NCBI RefSeq assembly: GCF_001696455.1
Contig: NZ_MAUJ01000001.1
Location: forward strand, 1,612,001-1,676,000
Direction of reading: 5' to 3'
DNA from: Pseudoalteromonas luteoviolacea
Lineage (GTDB): Bacteria > Pseudomonadota > Gammaproteobacteria > Enterobacterales > Alteromonadaceae
DNA length: 64,000 nt
The notes beneath the pieces are model-generated. The model was not told where the DNA came from, searched no databases, and saw only the letters and a program-made list of their open reading frames with translations. Position numbers and translations under genes: made by a program. Position 1 is the stretch's first letter, and every line of letters starts with the position of its first letter. This document shows positions 19,973 through 29,505 of this stretch, in pieces.

Positions 19973-20313
19973 ATTGCAATTCTCGTTATATCGGATGTGT
20001 CATTATCTGTATTATTCAGAAAGCCCGACTGAAAAAATTCAATCAATATGAGTACATTAACATATGTGATCAAAATTCAATAATAGCCCCCCATGTATAA
20101 TACTGAAGTGCAAATCGGATCTGCTACCAAAACGCTAGATTTACCGTATTCACCAGCACACATTCACACTGCGTTACATATTGAAATATATGTAAATATT
20201 GTAATTTTACCGCTATGTTATTAGCATAAGAGTGCATAGAGAGTTTGTCGTTCTCATCGTTCGATTCGCAAAGCAAATAAACTCACATACCCATACAAAT
20301 AAAGGATAATTTA
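19973..20313. other. divergent promoter region
   Basis: About 340 AT-rich bases between the minus-strand membrane gene and the plus-strand hydrolase. It must hold both promoters. AAAGGATAATTTAATG marks the ribosome-binding site of the hydrolase. No other element was recognised. Confidence 0.45.
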
Positions 20314-21159
20314 ATGAAAAGAACAATACTAGCTCTCGGCCTCTCAGCTACTCTGTTGGGCTGTACTACACAGATAAATGAATCAGGCTTTATAGCGCAA
20401 GACGAGTCTACTATTAGGTATTCTCAAGTACTTTTAAGTAAGCTGAGTGCTCAAACACCAAATCATGACATCAAGCCCATTGAACTCAATGTCGAAGATG
20501 AGAACGTCGTGCTCCATGGCCTGCATTTAGATAATAAAAATACAAACAATACAATCTTATACATTCCAGGAAATGGAATGAGTGTGGCAGATTCAGCAGA
20601 GGGTCCACTGATCAATCTAGCAAAATACGAATTTGATATCGTTATTTTTGATCGTAGAGGACTCGGCGCAACAAAGGGGCCTGCGACTATCGCCAACCTC
20701 ATCAAAGACGCAAATCTAAGTTATCATTTTACAAAAGATAAGCTAAGTGCAGACACCCTTATCGTGCATGGGTTCTCACTGGGTAGTTTTGTTGCTGCGC
20801 AAGTTGCGAAGAAACAACCTATCGATGGCCTTGTAATGGAAGGCTCGGCAACCAATGTCGATGAATGGGTTGACGAGGCGATGCCTTGGTATGCAAAAGT
20901 GCTTTTTGACGTTCAAATAGATAAAGCATTTTATAGCGTCGACAATAAGCAGGTGCTGCGAGACGCTTATCGAGGACCCTTATTAGTCATCGGTGGCGGT
21001 CAGGACAAACAAACTCCTATTTCACTCACCCATAAATTATTTTCGGCCAGTCAAAGTACGAATAAACAACTCATAATCGCTGATGAAGCTGGTCACAATG
21101 ATATGTTTAACAATAAGGAAGTGAGAGCAGCCTACCAAACCTTTTTATCTCACTTTTAG
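20314..21159 (+). CDS. lipoprotein alpha/beta hydrolase
   Basis: A 281-residue lipid-anchored hydrolase. The signal peptide ends in a lipobox (LLGC, Cys16). The fold shows an oxyanion-type glycine motif (YIPGNGMS), FDRRGLGATKG, the nucleophile elbow HGFSLGS (Ser155), the acid in GGGQDKQTP and the histidine in EAGHNDMF, so all three catalytic residues are present. It resembles BAAT/YqiA-type esterases or acyl hydrolases. The substrate cannot be told. It stands alone, with an inverted repeat downstream that could end the transcript. Confidence 0.82.
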   Translation: MKRTILALGLSATLLGCTTQINESGFIAQDESTIRYSQVLLSKLSAQTPNHDIKPIELNVEDENVVLHGLHLDNKNTNNTILYIPGNGMSVADSAEGPLINLAKYEFDIVIFDRRGLGATKGPATIANLIKDANLSYHFTKDKLSADTLIVHGFSLGSFVAAQVAKKQPIDGLVMEGSATNVDEWVDEAMPWYAKVLFDVQIDKAFYSVDNKQVLRDAYRGPLLVIGGGQDKQTPISLTHKLFSASQSTNKQLIIADEAGHNDMFNNKEVRAAYQTFLSHF

Positions 21160-21775
21160 CGGGTTTTATTGCTGCAACTGAGCAGCATCAAGTAGCTCAG
21201 TTTCAATATGTATTATCCTTATTAATGTTGAAACTGAGATCTTTATAATCTTCCCTCTACGATTTGTATCTGGCCCCCAGTGACATCAAGAAATAATGAA
21301 CAAGCCATATAAAATCATTGATAAAAAATAGCCTTAACACCAATTAACATTAATCTTCAGGCTTTTCAGATGACATATGCGCCGAAAACATTGTCTGTTT
21401 AGGTACTCACTACATTTGAGATTCGGCCAGCTCAGCAAAAAAGCCAAATATACGCTTTGTTGATGGATTAACCAAACCAGTATCAAAGAAGCCTTTGGTG
21501 GAGAGCGCTCGATTACCTAGACGCGGTGATAACTCTGTAAACTAACCGTCTAAGAGTTCAATACCAACTTTCTGAAATCAGACATCAATAAAACAACATA
21601 TAAACATTACTTTAACTTGAAGGAAACATGATTAATACTTACCCTTGTGTTTCCAAAATAGATAAATACTATGACCGTGTTGAGTAAATAGCAAAAAGTC
21701 CAAGGGCAACTCGTCACTCGAGCTGCCTCGTTTGTTAAGAAATGACGCACATTAAACAATTATTAAGGATAAATA
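21160..21775. other. 616-base gap with an 11-bp inverted repeat
   Basis: The only clear structure is CTCAGTTTCAA (21196-21206) facing TTGAAACTGAG (21228-21238), 37 bases after the hydrolase stop. It may be a terminator-like hairpin or a protein-binding site, but there is no T tail. A short plus-strand open frame (about 21420-21545) looks like chance or decay. The end of the gap holds the promoter and a good ribosome-binding site for the next gene. Confidence 0.4.
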
Positions 21776-22558
21776 ATGACATCTAAAATCACCCTCGTTA
21801 GTCTAGCTTTGGCTTCTGTAGCAATTGGCTTCAATGCAAGTGCAGGACAAGATATTACGTTTAAATTAGCAGCAACGACAGATGGTACTACACATTCAGT
21901 CCCCATGCCGATAATGGGCCAAAATGCGTTCTCTTTTGACGTACTCCTTGACTACCAGTATCAGAGCAACGGCGGTCGCTGCGTTATTTTGTATCACCAA
22001 GACTCTTGTACCATAGAGAATATGAGTGGCGCTGTGACTTTGTCTAATATTCACTGGGGAAGAGCTTCCATAAATGGTTCAATTCAGCAGATCTCGAGTT
22101 GGATGTACGTAAACTCTCAGGAGCCAACAGCAACAGTTTTGATTCCATCAAGTAACGTACACTTTTACTATCTCAATAAAGAGAAGCCAACATCCACATT
22201 AAATGTGTATGGGCGCTCTTCTCTTCAAGTCAGTAACTACGGGCGCGCAAGCCTTCAAACCACAAAAAATGCAAATAACACAGGCTTCGAAATAGCGCGC
22301 GTTCCAGCTTACACAAGCGAGTACGGTGTTAAGTTTCCAATGATGGCTGGCTGTATGAATTTAGCCGTTCTTAACACTTCAGCATCGAGCATCAAAAGAG
22401 TTAACTTCGTTAATACAAATCAACCAACAGGTCCCATTACGACCACATTATGTGTACCAGGGAATGATGTAACAACGTTTGTAGGTATTGACGCAAAAGC
22501 AGAACGTGTTGCCAATATTTCTACGAAAGTTCCAGAAGAACTAAAACACCTCTATTAA
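21776..22558 (+). CDS. secreted protein of unknown function
   Basis: A 260-residue protein with a classic Sec signal peptide (cleavage after NASA, residue 23). The mature chain is beta-rich and has four cysteines: a close pair (GGRCVIL, DSCTIE) and a distant pair (AGCMNL, TLCVPG), suggesting two disulfides and an extracellular or periplasmic location. An internal near-repeat (YGRSSLQVSN / YGRASLQTTK, about residues 146-165) is notable. No family recognised. Single gene with ribosome-binding site AAGGATAAATAATG. Confidence 0.65.
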   Translation: MTSKITLVSLALASVAIGFNASAGQDITFKLAATTDGTTHSVPMPIMGQNAFSFDVLLDYQYQSNGGRCVILYHQDSCTIENMSGAVTLSNIHWGRASINGSIQQISSWMYVNSQEPTATVLIPSSNVHFYYLNKEKPTSTLNVYGRSSLQVSNYGRASLQTTKNANNTGFEIARVPAYTSEYGVKFPMMAGCMNLAVLNTSASSIKRVNFVNTNQPTGPITTTLCVPGNDVTTFVGIDAKAERVANISTKVPEELKHLY

Positions 22559-23093
22559 TCAGATCCTCGAATCTACCAAGCATTTTGGTATGGCCTTAAT
22601 GTATATGGCTATACCAGATACGAAGGTTCGTGTATCTTTTATTTACATATTAAGTTTTACCATCACCACAATGACCATTTTGCTGCTAAGAGCTTAGCGC
22701 CAGTTTTATATAGGTGCTGAGATTAGTGAATCTATGTAATATCAATGGAAATAAGCGTTAGAGACTAAGACTAAAGGGTTTACTTTTCACTGCTGTTTTA
22801 TATGAGGGCTATAAAGTGCTACAAACACAGACAAGAGGCACAAGGTCACCCATAAGCTTTCAATTTTTTCTAAATGTTCTATACGTTCTAATTGAATGTT
22901 GACAAACCCTTCCTAGCTGAATATATTATCGCGACAAGTGAGCGGTCTTCTATGATCTGAATCAACCTAAGTATTGGAATATTAGAATCAAAATAACTTT
23001 TTGAACTCAACCAATACGACAGATATGGAACTTAACCAACGTGGCATCGCTCCTCATTCTAATTTGTGATATTTAAAAGCATGGAGATATGCG
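22559..23093. other. 535-base gap, imperfect hairpin and a doubtful small open frame
   Basis: An imperfect inverted repeat at about 22584-22616 (TGGTATGGCC...GGCTATACCA) may end the upstream transcript. On the minus strand at about 22789-22918 an open frame reads ERIEHLEKIESLWVTLCLLS and then VFVALYSPHIKQQ, which would suit a tiny membrane protein, but no normal start codon is in frame. I do not call it a gene. Confidence 0.35.
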
Positions 23094-23234
23094 ATGGATC
23101 ATTGGTCAGATTTTTTCCCTTATATTTTTATGGGCGTCAAAGTAATTGCATTAGGCGTGGCCGGCTATTTCGCCGTAAAATGGCACTTTGACCAAGACAG
23201 AAAGCTAAAAGAGAAAGAGTCAAAAGAAAGCTAA
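23094..23234 (+). CDS. 46-residue single-helix membrane protein
   Basis: A short gene supported by a GGAG ribosome-binding site at 23083-23086, seven bases before the ATG. The product starts MDHWSDFFPYIFMGVKVIAL, has one membrane helix (about residues 8-28) and ends in a strongly charged tail (DQDRKLKEKESKES). The layout is typical of small inner-membrane regulators or of accessory subunits, but no family is recognised. A partial inverted repeat (GTCAAA / TTTGAC with GAG flanks, 23238-23266) follows. Being a true gene is likely; its role is unknown. Confidence 0.6.
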   Translation: MDHWSDFFPYIFMGVKVIALGVAGYFAVKWHFDQDRKLKEKESKES

Positions 23235-23917
23235 AATGAGGGAGTCAAACACGCTTTGACGTCTCTCTATTTGCATTTATGAATGCCTAGCAACAAAGAA
23301 AATGTCTAATATTTTCCCTTTCAATTATTTCTGCTCTAAGTAACGTACTATTGAGATGACACCCTATTCGCTAACTTGGGTGTCTAGTCAATTTCTCGTC
23401 AATTTTAATGGTGCCTTATTCTTATACTTAGTTAATACTCGCTCTTCAAAAGTGATCAGGTTCTAGCTATATCAACGAGTTTGAGACCACCCAAACCTAG
23501 TGGTCTAATGTATTACCAAAGAGTTAAGGGGAAAACTCGTTTTTAGTCGGTCGTTTCCCTCTATTGCATAGCAGCAAGTCGGGCTGGTGATTCTATGTTT
23601 GCCACTTGAGAACAAACACTTAGATACGCTTTGAGCACCCGCATGCTTCGTCCGATATCGGTGACTATTAAACTCTTTTGTTGATAAGCCCCAGCATCCA
23701 GTAATTATGCCGTATCGATAACCTTTTGGTTAATTAACTGACAGGCAAGCTACTTTTTACCAAGACGTATTTTGGGGACGAATATAAGTTTATTTCGTTA
23801 TCTAAAACAACTTATTGTTCTCTAATCGACTGGTATAAGTACAGATGTTTGCTAGGCTTGCTATATAAGATTACCTCATAGATACATCATAGATGTCCAC
23901 GCATAGCAGGTATTTGG
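23235..23917. other. 683-base gap, mostly featureless
   Basis: Apart from the hairpin just after the 46-residue gene, I see no gene. A minus-strand open frame at 23564-23704 reads KSLIVTDIGRSMRVLKAYLS and continues VCSQVANIESPARLAAMQ, which looks protein-like but has no start codon and is closed by a stop upstream, so it may be a decayed fragment. The promoter of the signalling operon should lie near 23800-23900. Confidence 0.35.
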
Positions 23918-24523
23918 ATGCAGCTTTCAGAATTACAAATAGACTATATAAAAGAGTTGTTCAATGTTGGACTGGGTGAAGCAATTGTTGAACTCAACGA
24001 TATGATTAACGAAGAGATCTTGATGTCGGTTCCAAACTTTGATCTGTTCGAGAAAAATGCCATTTTTGATAAACTCCAGATAGAGTCAAGCCGCAATATC
24101 ACTGCGGTTGTTCTGCCAATTCAGGGAGGGATGGAGTGCAATGGGATTTTATTGTTTCCCGCTCAGCACAGCCTCAACCTAGTGAGAAAGGTGCTAAAAG
24201 AAACGAGTGGTGCTGATACTTTAACCGCATTAGAAGTAGAGTCACTGACTGAAATATCCAGTATTATTTTAGACGCCATAATCACCTCGATAAGTGACAT
24301 GATGCATGTGTCTATCAGTACAGGCATGCCAACGGCATACTCTGGTACCTTTCAAGCGCTGGTAGATAAGTATTACGTTGGTGACACGGTTATGTCCGTC
24401 GGTATGCATTTTGAAATCAAAGACAGCCAAGTCAGAGGCGATATTTTATTTGTACAAGACATATTAGTCATTGAAGACTTCTTAGAAAAAACCAATCAAA
24501 TGTTATCTGAATTGGGGCTTTAA
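23918..24523 (+). CDS. CheC/CheX-like chemotaxis phosphatase-family protein
   Basis: A 201-residue cytoplasmic protein. The N terminus KELFNVGLGEA matches the first CheC motif, with Glu13 and Asn16 in the E-x2-N spacing. The second half repeats the helix as TEISSIILDAI, where Glu112 is kept but the asparagine is replaced by Ser115. Only one of the two pseudo-symmetric active sites is therefore complete. CheC-type proteins dephosphorylate CheY-like receivers, and one such receiver is encoded two genes downstream. The stop codon overlaps the next start by one base (TAATG), which shows tight coupling with the GGDEF-EAL gene. Confidence 0.82.
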   Translation: MQLSELQIDYIKELFNVGLGEAIVELNDMINEEILMSVPNFDLFEKNAIFDKLQIESSRNITAVVLPIQGGMECNGILLFPAQHSLNLVRKVLKETSGADTLTALEVESLTEISSIILDAIITSISDMMHVSISTGMPTAYSGTFQALVDKYYVGDTVMSVGMHFEIKDSQVRGDILFVQDILVIEDFLEKTNQMLSELGL

Positions 24524-26676
24524 TGACACAAGGCAATGCACCTCCTGAATATATGACCGAGGCCATTAATCGCACGGATCTCGGCATGATAGTTATTAAC
24601 TGCCACAGAGAAATTGTATTTGCAAATGACTGGGTAAAGGAACACAGTGCTGTTGAAGGCGCAATTGAAAATAAGCTCATTACGTCTGTCTTTCCCGACC
24701 TTCCTCCTCGTTTAAATAGAGCGATGGATAAAGCATTAAACCTTAGGCGAGCTGCTATTTTATCAAACAAGCTTAACCCAGCCCCCTTCCCTTTTTATCG
24801 TGACAAACAGTCTATAGAAGAACGTACGCTAATTTCTCAAGTCGTTAAAATTAAGCCTATTAATGTTGAAAAGCAGTACTGCCTAATCGAAATAATCGAC
24901 ATATCTGAAAGTGTTAACCGTGAAACGGCGTTGCATCAGTTGGCCACAGAAGCCAACCTCAAAGCTGAACAAATAGAGGCTCAAGAAAAGCGGATCAGAG
25001 GAATTTTTGAAAGTGTCAAAGATGCCATCATTATCGTAGATGCGGGTGGTAACATACAAATGTTTAACCATACAGCAAACGAACTACTTAGTAGCGCGTC
25101 AGACACTCTAAATAACATCAATTTACACCAATTCCTAAAAGAGAAAAACCAGCCATTGTCAGAAGCCAATGGCGGTGTAAATCAGATGGCTGCCATGCTT
25201 CCCTTGTGGGCAAAATACGCCGACTCGATAGAGTTAGAAATCACGCCATATGGCAAAGAAAGTAGCTTTTCTGCAGAATTGTCGGTGAGCACAGTTGAAC
25301 TCTCAGAGCAGCGGCATTTTGTGGTTGTATTACGTGACATCACCGAGCGAAAACAGTACGAGCAGCAACTTGAAACAATGGCTAAATTTGATGAACTAAC
25401 CAGCTTGCCTAACCGCACTTTATTGATGGACAGGATCCAGTCTGCAATTGGGCGGGCGAAGCGATTTGATAACAATGTCGCCATTATCTTCTTAGACTTG
25501 GACCGCTTTAAAATCATTAACGATACTTTAGGCCATGATACCGGAGACAAGTTATTGCAACTTGTCGCAAATAGGCTTCTCGAAGGCATAAGAGAGTTGG
25601 ATACTGTTGCTAGGTTAGGTGGAGATGAGTTTGTTATTTTATTAGAAAATTTAGAGCATAAGGAGCATGCGGCCCGTGTAGCTGAAAAAGTTGTATCTAT
25701 TTTTGAATTGGCTTTTGATATTGACGGCCACCAGCTGTTTGTAACAGGCAGCCTTGGCATAGCGACCTATCCAGAAAATGGAGAGACCGCTTACGACTTG
25801 ATCAAATGTGCCGATACTGCCATGTATGCAGTTAAAGACTCTTCGCGAAATAACTACATGTTCTTTTCCGAAAAAATGAATGAAAATGCAAGAAAGCGCT
25901 TAGAACTTGAAGCAGAGTTGCGCTTAGCAGTCAAAAATGAACAATTTTCCATTGTGCTGCAGCCTCAACTCTCTCCAGATAAACAGGTGTTACACGGCGC
26001 AGAAGTGTTAGTACGATGGTTCCATCCCTCGAAAGGATACATATCTCCCGTAGATTTTATTCCTATTGCCGAAGACAGTGGTTTTATTGAGCAGATATTC
26101 GACAGTGTTCTTGACCAAGCATGTCAGTTTTTAGCGCAATATAAACACGCTTTACCACAACACTTTAGAATGGGTGTAAATATTTCCCCAAGGCAGTTTT
26201 CAAGTGAAGCCTTCACCAAACGATTTATGGCGGTGCTTAATCGGTACCAGCTAGAAACACGCTTCTTTGAACTCGAATTGACCGAAGGAATGTTGATGAA
26301 GCGAACTGACGAAACCATTGCTCTGTTGCGCAGCCTCGTTGAAAAAGGGTTTGTTATCTCTATTGACGATTTTGGGACGGGCTATTCGTCTTTAGCATAT
26401 CTAACACGCTTTCCTCTGCACACATTGAAAATTGACCGCAGCTTTATTATTGACCTACCCAATGACGAAGAAGCCGCTCTGGTTTGTAAGAGCATTATTG
26501 GACTCGCCAAAAACCTAGGACTCATGTTAATTGCTGAAGGCGTAGAAACAAAACAGCAAAATGAATTTTTGGCCGCTGAGCACTGCGATGTGATACAAGG
26601 GTATTATTTCGCCAAACCGATGCCTGTGCAAAATTTTGTAGAGTGGCTAGATGCACTCAATGCAGACTCAAATTAA
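24523..26676 (+). CDS. PAS-PAS-GGDEF-EAL cyclic-di-GMP enzyme
   Basis: A 717-residue soluble protein without membrane segments. There are two PAS domains (about 14-130 and 155-275), joined by a short coiled coil. A GGDEF domain follows with an intact RLGGDEF signature (about 365-370), then an EAL domain. The EAL signature reads EVL (about 494-496), a tolerated variant, and downstream catalytic blocks ELELTEGML and IDDFGTGYSS are intact, so both synthesis and breakdown of c-di-GMP are possible. It sits between a CheC-like protein and a single-domain receiver, so its activity is probably set by that receiver (inference). Confidence 0.93.
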   Translation: MTQGNAPPEYMTEAINRTDLGMIVINCHREIVFANDWVKEHSAVEGAIENKLITSVFPDLPPRLNRAMDKALNLRRAAILSNKLNPAPFPFYRDKQSIEERTLISQVVKIKPINVEKQYCLIEIIDISESVNRETALHQLATEANLKAEQIEAQEKRIRGIFESVKDAIIIVDAGGNIQMFNHTANELLSSASDTLNNINLHQFLKEKNQPLSEANGGVNQMAAMLPLWAKYADSIELEITPYGKESSFSAELSVSTVELSEQRHFVVVLRDITERKQYEQQLETMAKFDELTSLPNRTLLMDRIQSAIGRAKRFDNNVAIIFLDLDRFKIINDTLGHDTGDKLLQLVANRLLEGIRELDTVARLGGDEFVILLENLEHKEHAARVAEKVVSIFELAFDIDGHQLFVTGSLGIATYPENGETAYDLIKCADTAMYAVKDSSRNNYMFFSEKMNENARKRLELEAELRLAVKNEQFSIVLQPQLSPDKQVLHGAEVLVRWFHPSKGYISPVDFIPIAEDSGFIEQIFDSVLDQACQFLAQYKHALPQHFRMGVNISPRQFSSEAFTKRFMAVLNRYQLETRFFELELTEGMLMKRTDETIALLRSLVEKGFVISIDDFGTGYSSLAYLTRFPLHTLKIDRSFIIDLPNDEEAALVCKSIIGLAKNLGLMLIAEGVETKQQNEFLAAEHCDVIQGYYFAKPMPVQNFVEWLDALNADSN

Positions 26677-26758
26677 ACAAAGCATCAATTGGAGGTTTTT
26701 TACCGAAAGCCAAGATTTATCCTAAACTAATTAGTAACAAAGAAATGGGAGAATTTAT

Positions 26759-27118
26759 ATGAAAGCACTGGTTGTGGACGATAGCTTAGTTGCCCGAGCA
26801 CAAATAAAAAAAGTACTAAAAGAAGAATATCCCGACATCGTTATTGATGAAGCAAAATGTGCTGCTGATGCAATCGCGCTGCTAGCAAAAGCAAATTATG
26901 ATATTTTTACCATTGATTTCAACATGCCTGGCGGCACGGGTGATGAAGTCATTGTTGAAGCAAAAGCCAAGTGTCCAAACGCAAAAATCGCCTTACTCAC
27001 GGCGAATAAACAGCTCCCAATGAAAGATAAATGTCAGGAATGGGGAGTCAAGCTACTTGAAAAACCCCACTTTAAGAATGCTTTAATTGACTTTCTCACT
27101 TGTGCCAGTAATACATAG
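26759..27118 (+). CDS. single-domain CheY-like response regulator
   Basis: A 119-residue receiver domain with no output domain. The acidic pocket (Asp7, Asp8), phospho-acceptor Asp53 (FTIDFNMPG), Thr81 (LLTANKQ) and Lys102 (LEKPHF) are all present, so it should be phosphorylated. It starts 82 bases after the GGDEF-EAL gene on the same strand, with a GGGAG-like ribosome-binding site. Together with the CheC-like phosphatase it forms a closed phospho-switch next to the c-di-GMP enzyme. The kinase is not in the cluster. Confidence 0.92.
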   Translation: MKALVVDDSLVARAQIKKVLKEEYPDIVIDEAKCAADAIALLAKANYDIFTIDFNMPGGTGDEVIVEAKAKCPNAKIALLTANKQLPMKDKCQEWGVKLLEKPHFKNALIDFLTCASNT

Positions 27119-27221
27119 CAAAAATGAAAATCAGTTTTTGTTATGGTTGAGAAGCGAAGAGCCGTCAATTTAATGCTGACATCACCGTGACTTTCCTCTA
27201 AGTCAAAAAGGTTAAGTTCAA

Positions 27222-28133
27222 CTAAACTTTGGACAAAACAGGATCTGTCCTTATCACCTTTGCCATAAAATCTAAAAAGCTCCTCACCTTTAAAGGTATA
27301 TAGCGGTTTTTAGGAAATACCGCACTGATCGGATAGCGTTTATAATGATCGTTTAGGATATGTAATAACCTTCCCGCCTCTATTTCTTGATGTACCATCC
27401 ATTTTGGCATCAAGGCAATTCCCGCATCCGCAAGAAGCATCTCCATCAACCCCATTCCATTATCACATTGAAAGTTGCCCGTTACCTCAACTTTGGTTGT
27501 GTTGGATTGAGTACCAAACACCCATACGGTGCCTCGCTTTGGAGACAGGCTATAAATCAAGCAGTTATGCGTTTTTAGGTCCTCTAATCGACTCGGTATG
27601 GAATATTTACTAAGGTACTTAGGTGACGCTACGACAATGAGTTCGTCATAGCCTAAATTTTTTGCAACCAACGATGAATCTTGCAAATCACCTAATCTAA
27701 TCGCCACATCAATCCCTTCCCTAACGAGGTCTACCATATTCTCATCAAATTTCATGTCCAAGCCAATTTCAGGGTACAGCGATAAAAACTCTGATATGAC
27801 TGGCGCAACATACATGCTACCAAACATTGTTGGAACGGTAATTCTCAAATGTCCTTTTGGTGTTGCGGTTAAAGAACGAGCTTCGGCTTCAGCCTCATCA
27901 ATTTCCATTACAATGTTAGATACTCTTTCGAAGTAGGCTTTCCCCGCTTCAGTTAGCGTGTGTTTTCGGCTTCCCCTAACAAGTAGCTTTGTGCCCAATT
28001 TATTTTCAAGGCTCGCAATGCGTTTACTTATTGTCGCTTGATTTGTATTCAACTCCACCGCCACGGCACTAAAACTACCCGTTTCAACCACTCTTATAAA
28101 AGAGCGCATCGCAATAACCGAATCCACAACCAT
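27222..28133 (-). CDS. LysR-family transcriptional regulator
   Basis: A 303-residue regulator with an N-terminal winged helix-turn-helix (about 8-66, FSAVAVELNTNQATISKRIA) and a two-lobed LysR substrate-binding domain (about 90-295). It is divergent from the pirin/FMN-reductase operon across 135 bases, the usual arrangement for a LysR protein controlling its neighbour. GTATGC (28152-28157) and GCATAC (28185-28190) face each other in that gap and are a possible operator. The inducer is unknown; oxidative or electrophile stress is a guess from the targets. Confidence 0.9.
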   Translation of the reverse strand: MVVDSVIAMRSFIRVVETGSFSAVAVELNTNQATISKRIASLENKLGTKLLVRGSRKHTLTEAGKAYFERVSNIVMEIDEAEAEARSLTATPKGHLRITVPTMFGSMYVAPVISEFLSLYPEIGLDMKFDENMVDLVREGIDVAIRLGDLQDSSLVAKNLGYDELIVVASPKYLSKYSIPSRLEDLKTHNCLIYSLSPKRGTVWVFGTQSNTTKVEVTGNFQCDNGMGLMEMLLADAGIALMPKWMVHQEIEAGRLLHILNDHYKRYPISAVFPKNRYIPLKVRSFLDFMAKVIRTDPVLSKV

Positions 28134-28268
28134 TCCCCTAAGGCATAGTTAGTATGCCATTGAACTTCTATTTATGACACTAGAGCATACCTCATACTCC
28201 TTATCAAGAGATACGAACGGCCCAAAAGCAATTTCTTAGTTCAGTTCCAACAGATAAAGGGGAAACAA

Positions 28269-28960
28269 ATGAACACCGATGAGATACGTATTATTGATAA
28301 ACAAACGCTACCGTTAGGTGGATTTGCAGGCATAGTCGAAACTCGCATGGCAATGAGCCCCAGAGCTTGGCCTCATGCGCGCTCTAACTCTCAAATTAGT
28401 CACGGGTTAGATGATTTTATTTATCTTGCATATGGTCATTTTAAACCGAATAACGGCGCACCAATTCACCCACATACAGATGTTGATATCGTGAGCTTTA
28501 TCACTTCAGGCAGCGTGGGGCATCAGGGCTCTCTGGGAGATGGCACCGTTATCAACGGCCCGGGCGTTCAAGTTCAACGTGCGGGAACAGGCATGCAGCA
28601 TGCGGAATTTAGCGTAAATGATGAAAAAGCAGGTATCGTCCAGATTTGGTTTTTACCTCCTAGAAATGGCTTAACGCCAGCCTATCAAGATTTCAAGCTT
28701 GAAAAACTGGGTTAACGACGGTATTAGGCGGCAACACCAGTGACACATTCGACAGCAATATGCATTGCCAAATTGGCTTTATCGAGGATCACAAAACCCT
28801 GCCTGTCTCCAAACCTTTTGTCGCCATTATCACGCGAGGTAGCGCAACGATTAATGGTGCAAAAGTAACAGAGGGACAACTCATCGAAGGCAAACAGATG
28901 TCGTTAACCGCCATTGAAAATCTTGGTCTTGTTTTAATCACACGTGGAGAAAGTAAATGA
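28269..28960 (+). pseudogene. pirin-family protein, split by a one-base deletion
   Basis: The first frame (28269-28715) is the pirin N-terminal cupin, with metal-site histidines in PIHPHTDVDI and the conserved TSGSVGHQGSLGDG and GTGMQHAEFS. It stops early. The remainder continues one frame over from about 28712 to 28960 (LTTVLGGNTSDTF ... IITRGSATINGAKV), giving the normal pirin length of about 230 residues if one T is restored in the run GGGTTA. It is either a recent frameshift or a sequence error. Pirins bind a metal and act as quercetinase-like oxygenases or redox regulators. The end overlaps the FMN reductase start by 4 bases, so it belongs to that operon. Confidence 0.8.
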
Positions 28961-29505
28961 AAATATTAGCCTTGGGCGCTTCGAACAGTAAAAACTCGAT
29001 TAATAAAGCACTGGCTATGTATGCCTCGAGTTTAATTGGCGAAGCAAAAGTCGACGTTTTGGATTTAAACGACTTTGAACTCCCCATGTATAGCGAAGAC
29101 AGAGAAAAAGAAATTGGTCAACCAAAGCTTGCTCAGAATTTTATTGCAAAAATGAACAGTGCAGACGCCATCATCGTGTCCTTTGCTGAGCATAATGGGA
29201 CATATACCGTCGCCTTTAAAAACATTTTAGATTGGGCTAGCAGAGTATCGAGAGACGTTTATCAGAACAAACCCGTTATTTTCTTGGCCACTTCTCCAGG
29301 CCCCGGCGGTGCATCAAATGTACTCAATACCGCACTGCAATCGGCCCAATTTTTTGGCGCAAATGTCAAAGGTAGCCTGTCAGTACCCAGTTTTTACGAG
29401 AACTTCGACTCGTCAACTCTGCAACTTTCTAATCCTCAACTTAGAAGTGAATTAGAAATCATAGTAAAAAGCCTTACTAACGAAGTGGGAGAAAAACATG
29501 CATAA
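28957..29505 (+). CDS. NADPH-dependent FMN reductase-like flavoprotein
   Basis: A 182-residue flavodoxin-fold reductase. The phosphate-binding start ILALGASNSKNSINK, the central AEHNGTYTVAFKNILDW and the block FLATSPGPGGA are typical of the NAD(P)H-dependent FMN/quinone reductase family. It begins inside the last codons of pirin (ATGA overlap) and overlaps the following secreted-protein gene by 8 bases. It is cytoplasmic, probably reducing FMN, quinones or similar electrophiles for detoxification. Confidence 0.87.
   Translation: MKILALGASNSKNSINKALAMYASSLIGEAKVDVLDLNDFELPMYSEDREKEIGQPKLAQNFIAKMNSADAIIVSFAEHNGTYTVAFKNILDWASRVSRDVYQNKPVIFLATSPGPGGASNVLNTALQSAQFFGANVKGSLSVPSFYENFDSSTLQLSNPQLRSELEIIVKSLTNEVGEKHA

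Noticed and set aside
23564..23704. Minus-strand protein-like open frame (TDIGRSMRVLKAYL)
   Set aside because: No start codon and no recognised family; may be a decayed fragment but cannot be supported.
25182..25760. 192-residue minus-strand frame
   Set aside because: Antisense shadow within the intact GGDEF-EAL gene.
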